Assembly: GCF_004153165.1 (NCBI RefSeq)
Contig: NZ_SEMD01000004.1
Location: 172,658 to 236,657, forward strand
Length of the DNA stretch: 64,000 nt
Origin: Sporolactobacillus sp. THM7-4
Lineage (GTDB): Bacteria > Bacillota > Bacilli > Bacillales > Sporolactobacillaceae
Direction: 5' to 3'
Shown here: positions 54,944 to 63,892 of the stretch, one piece after another
How positions within the stretch are numbered: the first letter of the stretch is position 1
Layout: the number at the start of each line of letters is the position of its first letter
Translations under genes and position numbers: made by a program
Notes under the pieces: model-generated
What the model saw: the letters and a program-made list of their open reading frames with translations, nothing else
The model's database searches: none
What the model was told of the DNA's origin: nothing

Positions 54944-56623
54944 TTGAAAATTATGAGTGGATATGGAATGATGGGAGGATTTGGAGGAGTTTTTTCCATT
55001 TTATCGTTTATATTTTGGGCTGTTGTCATTTACCTTATCTTTGTGGCCATAAAAAAACTCAATTCGACCAAAGATAAAAAAGCAAAAATTGAGGATGATA
55101 ACCTTCAAATCATAAAAGAACGCTATGCAAGAGGTGAGATTAACGAGGAACAGTACAAGAAATTAAAAGAAGATTTAGGCCGAAAAGGGGAGAAACAAAG
55201 AGAGGCCAGAAAAAAATGGATCATTGGTTTTTGGGTATTGTTGACGCTATTATTAATTTCTGCAGTTTATATTCTATACAATTTTAACCACAGATTTCAA
55301 TCACAAAACCGTGTTGTTCCACTGCCTATACCTAAACTATTAAAAGACACAAATCCGGATCCTAAGATTGCAAATTTCTCTGTTACGGCCCAACAAGGAA
55401 CAAAAGACTTTATCGTGGGAAAGAAGTCTGCAACATATGGCTATAATGGGGACTATCTGGGCCCGGTCATCAGAGTACATAGAGGAGAAAAAGTGAATAT
55501 CACCGTTCATAATGACCTGGGGGAACCTACCACAGTCCATTGGCATGGCCTTGAAATCCCTGGTTCTGAGGACGGGGGGCCGCATAATGAAATTGCACCT
55601 GGAGAAAAGTGGCACCCACACTTTACGATCAATCAGCCTGCAGCAACGCTTTGGTATCATCCCCATTTGCTTCAAAAAACCGGCGAGCAGGTTTACCGCG
55701 GACTAGCAGGATTGTTTTACGTTGAGGATAAAAAGTCAGATCAGTTGGATATCCCGAAAGAGTACGGGAAAAATGACATTCCACTCATTATACAGGATCG
55801 CCGTTTCAATAAGAACGGGCAAATGGATTATAATCCCGGCATGCAGGACCTGATGAACGGCTTTACAGGAGATAAAATACTAGTGAATGGCGCGATTCAA
55901 CCCCAATTAAAGGTCACGAGAGGTTTAATGAGGCTGAGGGTTCTGAACGGTTCCAACGGGAAGACATATAATCTGCATCTTAGTGATTCCCAATATTTCT
56001 ATCAGATTGCTTCAGATGGAGGGTTCTTAGAGCACCCGGTAAAGTTGCGGAAACTAAGGTTAGCACCCGGTGAACGTGCTGAAATTCTTGTTAATTTTTC
56101 CGAATACAATAAAGGTCATTCTGTCCGGCTGAATAACAACCAACATTCTTTCATGTCCTTTTATGTAGACGGAAAAGCCAAAAAGAAGTACAGCATTCCT
56201 GCCCAATTGACGACAATTAAGAAAATATCGGTATCGAGTGCAATTAAAACCCGTCGTTTTGCTTTTCAGGGAATGGGGCCAATGGTTAATATCAATGGTA
56301 AACAAATGGATATGAACCGGATTGATGAAAAGATCAAATTAAATACCACTGAAATATGGGAAATTACCAACACCTCTTCAACTATGATGGGAGGAAATGT
56401 TGCCCATACATTTCACGCACACGGCGTCCAGTTTCAGGTATTATCCAGAAATGGCGAAAATCCCCCTGAAAATGAGAGGGGATGGAAAGATACAATTCTT
56501 ATAAATCCCGGAGAAACTGTTAAGGTCATCACAAAGTTTCAATATAAAGGAATTTTCATGTACCACTGCCACATACTGGAGCATGAAGACGCTGGGATGA
56601 TGGGGCAGTTCCAGGTACAATAG
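54944..56623 (+). CDS. SHOCT-membrane-multicopper oxidase fusion protein
   Basis: A 559-residue protein. Residues 1-~15 are Met/Gly rich (SGYGMMGGFGG), helix 1 is ~16-37, a SHOCT-like segment is ~53-78 (IIKERYARGEINEEQYKKL), helix 2 is ~92-113 and a multicopper oxidase fills ~140-559. Copper ligands: HWHG 199-202, WYHPHL 237-242, HTFHAHG (~485) and MYHCHILEHEDAGMMG at the C terminus, giving type 1, 2 and 3 sites. TTG at 54944 fits GGGAG spacing; the ATG three codons on is an alternative. Probably a membrane-tethered outer-face cuprous or phenol oxidase for copper stress. SHOCT plus helix is usually a separate small protein. Confidence 0.88.
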   Translation: MKIMSGYGMMGGFGGVFSILSFIFWAVVIYLIFVAIKKLNSTKDKKAKIEDDNLQIIKERYARGEINEEQYKKLKEDLGRKGEKQREARKKWIIGFWVLLTLLLISAVYILYNFNHRFQSQNRVVPLPIPKLLKDTNPDPKIANFSVTAQQGTKDFIVGKKSATYGYNGDYLGPVIRVHRGEKVNITVHNDLGEPTTVHWHGLEIPGSEDGGPHNEIAPGEKWHPHFTINQPAATLWYHPHLLQKTGEQVYRGLAGLFYVEDKKSDQLDIPKEYGKNDIPLIIQDRRFNKNGQMDYNPGMQDLMNGFTGDKILVNGAIQPQLKVTRGLMRLRVLNGSNGKTYNLHLSDSQYFYQIASDGGFLEHPVKLRKLRLAPGERAEILVNFSEYNKGHSVRLNNNQHSFMSFYVDGKAKKKYSIPAQLTTIKKISVSSAIKTRRFAFQGMGPMVNINGKQMDMNRIDEKIKLNTTEIWEITNTSSTMMGGNVAHTFHAHGVQFQVLSRNGENPPENERGWKDTILINPGETVKVITKFQYKGIFMYHCHILEHEDAGMMGQFQVQ

Positions 56624-56785
56624 CAAAAGGGGGTATTTCGGTAAGGTCCTGACCGACAAATGACTACGAGTCTATCGTTTTAGTCTCTCATAGCAAAAGC
56701 GAATCTGAATAAAACGGCTATCAAAAAAATGGGTCGGACTCTTGAGTCACGATGCGCAGTAAGCTACTTATACAAAATTACCCGA

Positions 56786-56824
56786 AAAAGAAGAGACTGT
56801 CCTGACAAGGCAGCATCTTCTTTA
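56786..56824 (+). terminator. Hairpin downstream of the oxidase gene
   Basis: AAAGAAGA / TCTTCTTT stem with inner CTG(T)CC / GGCAG, about 165 nt after the oxidase stop. It may end that transcript. Confidence 0.4.
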
Positions 56825-56829
56825 TAGTG

Positions 56830-56932
56830 CGCCCGGCATAGCGTATGCACGTAAATTATGGAACCGCCGTATACGAAGCCGTAAGTACGGTGGTGTGAGA
56901 GGTCGGAAACCGAGGTTTCCTCCTACTCGATT
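56830..56932 (+). mobile_element. Group II intron 3' remnant (domains V-VI)
   Basis: The sequence GGAACCGCCGTATAC, AGCCGTAAGTACGGTGGTG, TGAGAGGTCGG and CCTCCTACTCGATT in order is the conserved 3' end of a bacterial group II intron downstream of the reverse transcriptase. No intron ORF or 5' domain is present upstream, so only the tail remains. Confidence 0.72.
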
Positions 56933-56969
56933 GAGAAGTGTTTCAGAATGGTAGTGTCATAACAATAAG

Positions 56970-57077
56970 TTTTTAAATGTATTAGAAAAACTCGGCGGTC
57001 AAAGTCCGATTGACTATCGGATTTCAACCACCGAGCAAGTAGCTTAAAACTATGTCCAACTTTTGGGGTTCACATCA
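56970..57077 (+). mobile_element. IS3-family transposase 3' end with terminal repeat
   Basis: The frame ending TAA at 57045-57047 reads VLEKLGGQSPIDYRISTTEQ, the usual end of an IS3/IS150-type OrfB (L.GKSP.EYR). It is followed by TGTCCAACTTTTGGGGTTCA (57053-57072), an IS3-type right end. Everything upstream in the element is lost. Confidence 0.65.
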
Positions 57078-57117
57078 GGGATGAAATCATTTCTCGCTTT
57101 TTTCTTTCCGTGCTGAA

Positions 57118-58353
57118 TTACTCATCCACTCCGACATTTTCAGGTTTAACAAGATAATTTTTGGAACCTATTACATATAAAAACGAAATAAACAAAAGCG
57201 CACCAGATAAAGTGAAAACAAATTGAACTCCGATTTTATCGGTCAGATATCCAAAAACCAAAGTTGCTATGCCATAAGACAATGAATACATCGCATCTTG
57301 AGCAGAATAAACCTTTGCCAATAAATCTGATTTCGTATTTGTTTGAATGAGCGTTTCAAAGGTCACATTTTTTAGCTGGTCGAAAATCCCAACTACAACT
57401 GAAAAAATCAATGCAAGTAAAGGCAAAGTATTCCATCCAAAGAGCATTGTCGCAATGCCGGTCATGAACAAGCCCGCTAACGAGACAACGTTTAAATGTT
57501 TATTTATATGGTTAGAAAGTCTAACACTGATTAGACCACCAATAATAAGACCGGCAAAAAAACTGAAATTCACAAACCCCCACCACGATTCATTGACATG
57601 TAATGCCTGATGAACGAACACTAATACAATCGCTGCCATCCACACTACCGAGGCAAGGGTTCCGATCACATCAGTAATACTGATGATACGTAAAACAGGC
57701 TTATGCCAAATAGCATGCCATCCTTCCATCATGACTTCAAATTTCTTAACTGGTGAATTATTGTTTTTGGAAGCATTAAACGAAGCATCGATCTTAATCA
57801 TGAACATAAAAATGGTTGAAATAACGAACAGAAAAAAAGTAGCCCAAACGATATTTGACCCGCCTATAAGTGCTGCCAACATGCCTCCCAGCGCCCATCC
57901 ACTTAAATTAATGGATTGATCTAATATTGACAAAAATCCATTAGCTTTTATCAATCTATCCTGATCTATAAGCATTGGAACCATTGCATTTCTGGCAGGG
58001 GATGCCCAACCATCAAGGAAACTGATACAAGACACGAAAAAGAACATGATAAGAAAATTTGGTCCAAATACATGGAGCGTTAAAGTAAGCGCCATAAGCA
58101 GTAAAAAGAAGGACTTACCTATTTGAGAGCTCACCAAAGAACCTTTTAAACCCCACTTATCCAGAATAAGGGGAGCAAAAATACCGCTGATAAATCTTAT
58201 GAATGTCGTTAAAAAAGGAATGACGGTCATAAAAATTGCTGATTTGGTAATAGCATATACGACTGTCATTAATCCGACAATATAAAATACATCTCCACAA
58301 TTGGCCAAAGATTGCCCAATCCAAAGACATCTAAATGAATATTTTTTTGTCAT
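57118..58353 (-). CDS. MFS exporter, AT-rich
   Basis: A 411-residue major facilitator with 12 predicted helices of the drug/macrolide-exporter-like MFS group (N terminus FRCLWIGQSLANCGDVFYIVGLMTVVYA; FLDGWASPARNAMVPMLI about residue 125-142). The ATG at 58353 follows AAAGGA. Base composition is AT-rich relative to flanking core genes and it lies beside IS and intron remnants, so it was probably acquired. No regulator gene is adjacent, although a TetR-type palindrome lies upstream. Substrate unknown. Confidence 0.8.
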   Translation of the reverse strand: MTKKYSFRCLWIGQSLANCGDVFYIVGLMTVVYAITKSAIFMTVIPFLTTFIRFISGIFAPLILDKWGLKGSLVSSQIGKSFFLLLMALTLTLHVFGPNFLIMFFFVSCISFLDGWASPARNAMVPMLIDQDRLIKANGFLSILDQSINLSGWALGGMLAALIGGSNIVWATFFLFVISTIFMFMIKIDASFNASKNNNSPVKKFEVMMEGWHAIWHKPVLRIISITDVIGTLASVVWMAAIVLVFVHQALHVNESWWGFVNFSFFAGLIIGGLISVRLSNHINKHLNVVSLAGLFMTGIATMLFGWNTLPLLALIFSVVVGIFDQLKNVTFETLIQTNTKSDLLAKVYSAQDAMYSLSYGIATLVFGYLTDKIGVQFVFTLSGALLFISFLYVIGSKNYLVKPENVGVDE

Positions 58354-58535
58354 TATCAAATTCCTTTCTGTTTTAGATGCAGCTCAAAAGAATGAGTGAA
58401 TTAGCCTATTTACTCACCACTGTAGCTATTTAACAGACAAGTTATTATAACAATGACAATTCACATATTTTAATCACTCCACAACAAATATATGATAATA
58501 AAAATATTATAATTAAGTGAGTTGTTATTGCATTG

Positions 58536-58547
58536 CTAACTGGTTAG
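58536..58547. promoter_or_regulatory. TetR-type palindrome upstream of the AT-rich MFS gene
   Basis: CTAACTGGTTAG is a perfect 5-2-5 inverted repeat about 185 nt upstream of the MFS start. A TATAAT on the minus strand lies between them, so a repressor bound here could control the promoter. The rest of the 58354-58893 gap has no gene; stems at 58806-58843 (11 bp) and 58859-58877 (9 bp) lie downstream of the LysR gene. Confidence 0.35.
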
Positions 58548-58805
58548 TTCGCTTGTCTACATTATTCAATTGTTTTGCATTCCCAACGTTCGATCATTGA
58601 TGACACTTAGTTTCTCGATGATCTGATTCAGAAGTTCGTCATCCATAGTATTCATTTGGTGTCCAACAAGCTTGTTATCTGACAAGATAGAAGCAAAATT
58701 ACGCCATTTTGTTCATTTTCTAACTTCTTTTCAAGAAGGTCATGATTATGAAAATCACGCCCATGCCAACTGCTAGGACATGAAAATTAATATATTTCGT
58801 TGTAT

Positions 58806-58852
58806 TAATCCGTCTCGCTCCCGATGAGCATAGAGACGGATTATTTCTTTTT
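58806..58852. terminator. Hairpin between the LysR gene and the MFS region
   Basis: An 11-bp stem TAATCCGTCTC / GAGACGGATTA (58806-58816, 58833-58843) followed on the plus strand by TTTCTTTTTG. On the minus strand it lies ~50 nt after the LysR stop. Confidence 0.55.
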
Positions 58853-58893
58853 GTTTCCTCAGCATGATCATCATGCTGATGATCCCTCTTTCG

Positions 58894-59823
58894 TCATGAT
58901 AACCTCAACTGATCTTCAAGCATAACCTCTTTTCTCCATAATTGTGCCTGATCGCGCAGCAGCCGGAAAAATTCCTTCAGTGCGGAGGAAAGCCATTTCG
59001 ATTTATGGTAAATAACCTGTGTGGTAACGGGTGCAATGTCGTCTTTCCACGGCAGAGCAACCAATCGATTCTGCCTGATTTCCGATTTCAGTGTGATATA
59101 CGGCAAGTAAGAGATGCCCAGACCACACATGACACATTGTTTGATCGCTTCAATATTCCAGAATTCAAGATCGGTATTAACAGGAGTTCCGGACTGATTG
59201 AGGTAGCTCTCAAATAATTCACGATAACTGCAACCTGGCTCTGTAGAAAGAATAGTCTCCCCCTGTAAATCCGAAGGTCTGACATGCTGGTGTTGGGTTA
59301 AACGGTGTTTCGGGGAGGCAATGAGCATCATGGGCTCTCTGACCAGTGTTTCACTATGAAGATCTGAAAATATGGTCTCCTGTTGCAATAGAAAAGCAAT
59401 GTCTAATTCTCCTCTTCTTACCCTTTCGATTAATTCCCGGCAGAGGCCAGGCTTCAGCACAATTTTTACCTGAGGATAGAGGCTGCGATATTTTTCAAGC
59501 ACGGAAGGCAGGCGATAGGCAGCCAGCGACTCCGGGGCCCCGATCACAATTTTTCCGGCCGGAATTTCGCCTTCTTTCGCCTGCGCCACTGCTGAATCGT
59601 GCATCTTCAGTATTTCGTGAGCATAAGGGAGAAGACGTTTTCCGGCTTCGGTTAAAGTGATTTTTTTACCTAATCGGTTAAATAGAGGAGATCCGATCTC
59701 ATCTTCCAGTCCCTGAATTTGGGCTGTTACACTGGATTGAGCATAACCTAAAACATCTGCTGCACGGATGAATCCGTGGACTTCTGCAATCGTTTTAAAC
59801 GTCTGCAACTGGCGAATCTCCAT
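58894..59823 (-). CDS. LysR family transcriptional regulator
   Basis: A 309-residue regulator with an N-terminal winged helix (MEIRQLQTFKTIAEVHGFIRAADVLGYAQSSVTAQI pattern, residues 1-60) and a periplasmic-binding-like effector domain (~90-295, starting KIVIGAPESLAAYRLPSVLEKY). ATG at 59823 after GGGGGA; 17 further upstream codons are open but extend past the conserved start. It is divergent from the APC permease gene 157 nt away, the usual LysR-target layout, so it probably controls that permease. Confidence 0.9.
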   Translation of the reverse strand: MEIRQLQTFKTIAEVHGFIRAADVLGYAQSSVTAQIQGLEDEIGSPLFNRLGKKITLTEAGKRLLPYAHEILKMHDSAVAQAKEGEIPAGKIVIGAPESLAAYRLPSVLEKYRSLYPQVKIVLKPGLCRELIERVRRGELDIAFLLQQETIFSDLHSETLVREPMMLIASPKHRLTQHQHVRPSDLQGETILSTEPGCSYRELFESYLNQSGTPVNTDLEFWNIEAIKQCVMCGLGISYLPYITLKSEIRQNRLVALPWKDDIAPVTTQVIYHKSKWLSSALKEFFRLLRDQAQLWRKEVMLEDQLRLS

Positions 59824-59979
59824 AGGCTTAATCCCCCGTCCTGCATTTATTATCAAAAATATCGATTGTTTCATTCGGAAAGATTCGTTTTACCGATTGA
59901 TGAATGGTTGTTATACTCACTATATTGCGGAAACCCATTGATTTCAATAAAAATTGTCTTATTGAAAGAAGGAATTGAA

Positions 59980-61257
59980 ATGAACTCAAATCGAATAGGT
60001 CCTCTCCTGTTAAGCGGTTTAATCGTTGGTCCGATCCTCGGATCCGGAATCATTATTCTTCCGCCGATTGTCTACCAGACGACCGGTGATTACGCTCTAC
60101 TCGCGTGGCTGCTGATGATGATGATCAGTTTTTTGTTTGCTCTTGTATTTGGAAAGCTCTATATCCTTTTCCCTGGCGACTCAGGAGCTGCAGAAGCTGT
60201 TGAAGAGACACTGGGTAAACCGTTTCGAAATCTTGGGGCTGCTTTTCTGATCACTGCGGTCTCTCTTGGCCCGATTGCAGTCCTCGGTACGGCGTCCGAA
60301 TATTTAAGCCTCTGGACGGGTACGGATAATAACCCTTTTTATCTGCTGGGACTGCTATTATTCTGTTATACCATGGTTACAATGAGTATCACCTCTCTGG
60401 GCCGGTTTTCTTTGATCCTGTCCAGTTTGATTGTCATCATTCTGGTCAGCGGTTCGGTTCATTCGTTGCTGTTTGCTCACGGACGAATGGATTTCCGGAC
60501 TCCGTTTCAGCCGTACTCCTTTGGATACAGTCTGCTCCTTTTGTTCTGGTGCCTTGTCGGGTGGGAGATTATTGGCAGTTATTCGGGTGAAGTGAGAAGT
60601 CCGAATAAGACGATCCCCAGGGCCATATGGCTAAGCTGTCTGGTCATTACGATGGTTTCGCTGACGGTTGCGGCAGCTCTTCAATGGGTTGAGCCGGAAA
60701 GACTGGGCGTGCCCTATAGCGGAAAACTGGAGATCATTCTGATTTCTTTGTTCGGCCGGTATGCCTCAATGATCATCAGTCTGGTCACTATATTGTTATG
60801 TTTAAGTACCGTTATCATGGTAATCGGGGCGGTTTCCCGTCTCATTCGTGCGCTGGCTGCTGAAGGCGTTCTTCCTTCGATTTTTTCCTGTCGAAATAGA
60901 AAACAGGTTCCTATAGCTGCACTCCTCGCTTTGTTCGTGATACACTTCATCATTTTCTTACTTGTTTCTTTTAAATTGATCCCGCTGATTCAATTGGTCG
61001 CGATCGCTGACGCATTCTTTCTTTGCAACGCTTTTCTGGGAATTCTTGCGGCCTTTCGGTTATTAAAGGAGAGATGGGTCAGGTGGACGTCTGCTTTTTT
61101 AGGGTTCAGTTTATTGTTTATTCTGATATTTACGTCCCAATGGGTACTTGTCGTGATAGCGGGGATGTCGGTTTATACGGGATGGCGTACTTATCAGTCC
61201 AAACAACGAAAATACAGGACCGCGATAAAGATAAACAAACACAAACGGTTTTTATAA
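59980..61257 (+). CDS. APC superfamily amino-acid permease (YjeH-like)
   Basis: A 425-residue permease with 12 predicted helices. Helix 1 carries the APC unwound-helix signature GPILGSGIIILPP (residues ~14-26). Helix 6 contains CLVGWEIIGSYSGEVRSPNKTIPRA, typical of amino-acid carriers. It resembles E. coli YjeH, an amino-acid exporter. The frame is open far upstream, but ATG 59980 after AAGGAATTG is the natural start. Divergent LysR regulator upstream. Whether it imports or exports is not shown. Confidence 0.83.
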   Translation: MNSNRIGPLLLSGLIVGPILGSGIIILPPIVYQTTGDYALLAWLLMMMISFLFALVFGKLYILFPGDSGAAEAVEETLGKPFRNLGAAFLITAVSLGPIAVLGTASEYLSLWTGTDNNPFYLLGLLLFCYTMVTMSITSLGRFSLILSSLIVIILVSGSVHSLLFAHGRMDFRTPFQPYSFGYSLLLLFWCLVGWEIIGSYSGEVRSPNKTIPRAIWLSCLVITMVSLTVAAALQWVEPERLGVPYSGKLEIILISLFGRYASMIISLVTILLCLSTVIMVIGAVSRLIRALAAEGVLPSIFSCRNRKQVPIAALLALFVIHFIIFLLVSFKLIPLIQLVAIADAFFLCNAFLGILAAFRLLKERWVRWTSAFLGFSLLFILIFTSQWVLVVIAGMSVYTGWRTYQSKQRKYRTAIKINKHKRFL

Positions 61258-61475
61258 CAAAGTCACTTCTGCTGTACCTGACGACAACTTTTAGCCGCTT
61301 CCGGGTCTAGTATAGTTTTTCACGGATTCCTGATGGAAAAAAGTAAACCGGAATCTGAATCTGTGGGCATAAAGACAGGGGTAGAAGAAGGCATGAATCT
61401 CAGGGGAAAGTTATTCTTTCTGAATAATGGGTATAGGGTAATAGACTGTTGTTCAGACAGGAGCGTTTTTCGACT

Positions 61476-63455
61476 ATGGAGCAGGCGTTTTCAATTGGCC
61501 TTTTGATTATTGCGGTCATCTTTTCTGAAATCTGCTATGGCTATTTTAATAAAATACCTCTTGCATTTTATCAGATTGCGATGGGGCTGCTTTTGGCCTT
61601 ATTACCCGCCTATCATCATTATCAGCTGAATCCTGATATTTTTATGTTTGCGATCATTGCCCCTCTTTTGTTCAATGAGGGACAGACGACATCACGGAGC
61701 CGGCTGAAACATGGGTTATTGAGCACACTGTCACTTGCGGTCGGCCTTGTCCTGATCTCGGTTCTTGTGACCGGGTTTTCCATCCATGCGATCTATCCGG
61801 CCCTCGCTCTGCCGCTTGCATTTATGATCAGCAGTATTGTCACTCCAACGGATGCCACTGCGGTTTCCTCTGTGACCAAAAAATTGCCGGTACCCGAACA
61901 GGCTATGTCGCTCCTGAAAAACGAATCTCTGTTTAATGATGCGTCCGGTATCGTGGCTTTTAATGTCAGTCTGTCGGCTTTCCTCTCCGGAAATTTCTCA
62001 CCGGCTAACGGAGCGGGTGAATTTTTGCTCAACTTCTTTGGCGGTCTCGCATCCGGTCTGATCATGGGTTACCTGATTGTTTTCCTGCGTATGATCGTTT
62101 ATCAGAAGGTTATGGACAACCCGACACTCAATGTTTCGATTCAATGGGTGACGCCCTTTGCGGTTTATTTTGTTGCGGAAACTTTTCATGTCTCAGGCAT
62201 TCTTGCCGTCGTTGCTGCCGGCATCGTTCATGGCATGGAACGGGATCAGCTGCGGCTGATCTCAACCCGAATTCAGGTGGTTGAAACCAGTCTCTGGACG
62301 ATTCTGACCAATCTTCTCAATGGATTTGTTTTCGTTTTAATGGGTGTCACTTTGCCGACAGTCATCGGTGATCTACAGATCCGTCACCTGGAGACGGTCA
62401 GCCGGATGATTCTATTTGCCCTGATTATTTATGTATTGATGACTTTGATCCGCTTTATCTGGGCACGATTTTTCGTCCAACTGCCGTTACTCAATCTCAG
62501 TAAAAGCAAAACTGCCGCATTGATCGCGGTCTGTGGGGTCCACGGAACCATCACGCTGTCGATTGCTTTTTCCATTCCCTTGACGACTCACGCCGGCACG
62601 GCTTTTCCAATGCGCAATGATTTGATTTTTATCGCGACCGTGGTCATTTTGCTTAGTCTGATCGTGCCGCTTGCAACGATTGGAATGCTTCTGCCGGAAA
62701 CCAATGATAAATCGGACATTGACCTTGTTTCGCTGAGAAACAGAATGCTCGATTACAGCATAAACCATTTGCGCGAATCCGCCGAACCTTCGACAGAGAG
62801 ACAGCTGGTCGTTGAGACCCTTTATCAGTTAAAAGCAATCCGTGTCGACATTGATCAGGAAAAAGTGGAGCAATTGTTTCAAGACGCACGGCGAGTCGAA
62901 GAAGAAGCGATTAAGCAGGCTGAAAAGGACGGCCTCGTGACAAAAAAAGAACAAATACTTTATGAACACTTTCTCATGCTCGGCAGAGGCCGCCCACGTC
63001 AGAATTTACTTTATTCGATGTGGCTTCACTTTAAGATGCGGTTTCTTTTTTTCATTCAGAGAGTGAGAATCAAAAGGATTCATCAACATACAAGCCAGTT
63101 TGAGAATAAAAAGAAAGCGAGGCACGTCATTGAGAGGAGAAAAAGAATCATGCACCGCCTGGAACAGATCGGGTATCAAGCGGTATCCGACTTTTTACGT
63201 GAACAGGATACAGCCCAAAAAGACGATGAAGTCAACATCGTCCTCCGTCATTACGATGAACGCCACAGACGAATCAATGCGAGCGAGAAAAAAAAGGAGC
63301 TGCAAAGTAATTTATTCATTCAGGCCTTTCAGACACAATATGAATATATACAAAAGAAGCTGGCTGATAAAAAGATTTCGCCGCGGGATGCAAAGAAACT
63401 TGGAGAACAGATTTCTTATGACGAGATGGTTTATATGCAAAACGACGATTTCTGA
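61476..63455 (+). CDS. CPA1-type Na+/H+ antiporter
   Basis: A 659-residue cation/proton antiporter (NhaP/NhaG-like). Membrane domain residues ~1-415 with the family's transport motifs APLLFNEGQTTS, ITPTDATAV-like SSIVTPTDATAVSSV and LKNESLFNDASGIVAFN (the catalytic ND pair). WARFFVQLPL follows later. A charged cytosolic tail of ~245 residues, rich in Lys/Arg/Glu, follows and may regulate activity. ATG 61476 is 12 nt after CAGGAG; an in-frame TTG lies nine codons upstream. Exports Na+ for pH and salt balance. Single gene. Confidence 0.88.
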   Translation: MEQAFSIGLLIIAVIFSEICYGYFNKIPLAFYQIAMGLLLALLPAYHHYQLNPDIFMFAIIAPLLFNEGQTTSRSRLKHGLLSTLSLAVGLVLISVLVTGFSIHAIYPALALPLAFMISSIVTPTDATAVSSVTKKLPVPEQAMSLLKNESLFNDASGIVAFNVSLSAFLSGNFSPANGAGEFLLNFFGGLASGLIMGYLIVFLRMIVYQKVMDNPTLNVSIQWVTPFAVYFVAETFHVSGILAVVAAGIVHGMERDQLRLISTRIQVVETSLWTILTNLLNGFVFVLMGVTLPTVIGDLQIRHLETVSRMILFALIIYVLMTLIRFIWARFFVQLPLLNLSKSKTAALIAVCGVHGTITLSIAFSIPLTTHAGTAFPMRNDLIFIATVVILLSLIVPLATIGMLLPETNDKSDIDLVSLRNRMLDYSINHLRESAEPSTERQLVVETLYQLKAIRVDIDQEKVEQLFQDARRVEEEAIKQAEKDGLVTKKEQILYEHFLMLGRGRPRQNLLYSMWLHFKMRFLFFIQRVRIKRIHQHTSQFENKKKARHVIERRKRIMHRLEQIGYQAVSDFLREQDTAQKDDEVNIVLRHYDERHRRINASEKKKELQSNLFIQAFQTQYEYIQKKLADKKISPRDAKKLGEQISYDEMVYMQNDDF

Positions 63456-63626
63456 TTATATCTAAGGATACCCTGGCGAACCGTTCTCTGTAATGACCGG
63501 AATGCCTTTTGATCTCTCACAAAATACCTGATAGACTTGTTGAAAGGTGTTGACGAACATTTCGCAGGATGGTATTATATCTCTCGCCGCAATTTTGACG
63601 AAAAAATACGGTGATGAAATAACAGC

Positions 63627-63655
63627 TTGACATGATTGATTCATTGAGTTATAAT
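63627..63655 (+). promoter_or_regulatory. rRNA operon promoter P1
   Basis: TTGACA (63627-63632), 17-nt spacer, TATAAT (63650-63655): perfect sigma-A consensus. Confidence 0.92.
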
Positions 63656-63702
63656 AAAGCTTGTCGCTGCGAAAAACAGCGAAGAAGAAATTTAAAAAGT
63701 TG

Positions 63703-63731
63703 TTGACATTGAAACAGCAACTTGATATAAT
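63703..63731 (+). promoter_or_regulatory. rRNA operon promoter P2
   Basis: TTGACA (63703-63708), 17-nt spacer, TATAAT (63726-63731): perfect sigma-A consensus, 76 bp after P1. The leader to 16S contains a stem GAACAT/ATGTTC and an antitermination-type TGAAAACTGAAC stretch. Confidence 0.92.
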
Positions 63732-63892
63732 ATGAGAGTTGCTGTTAAGATGAACATGAAGAAATGTTCCTTGAAAACTGAACAAAAGCCAAGCGTGATT
63801 GAAAAGGGTAAACCCTTGAAATCAATTCAATGCTATGGATCATAACGAACAAAAATTTTACCGGATAGCGATATCCGATCAAAGTAATATAC

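Noticed and set aside
63462-63785. 107-residue minus-strand ORF over the rRNA promoters
   Set aside because: It covers two perfect rRNA promoters and the leader; not a credible gene.
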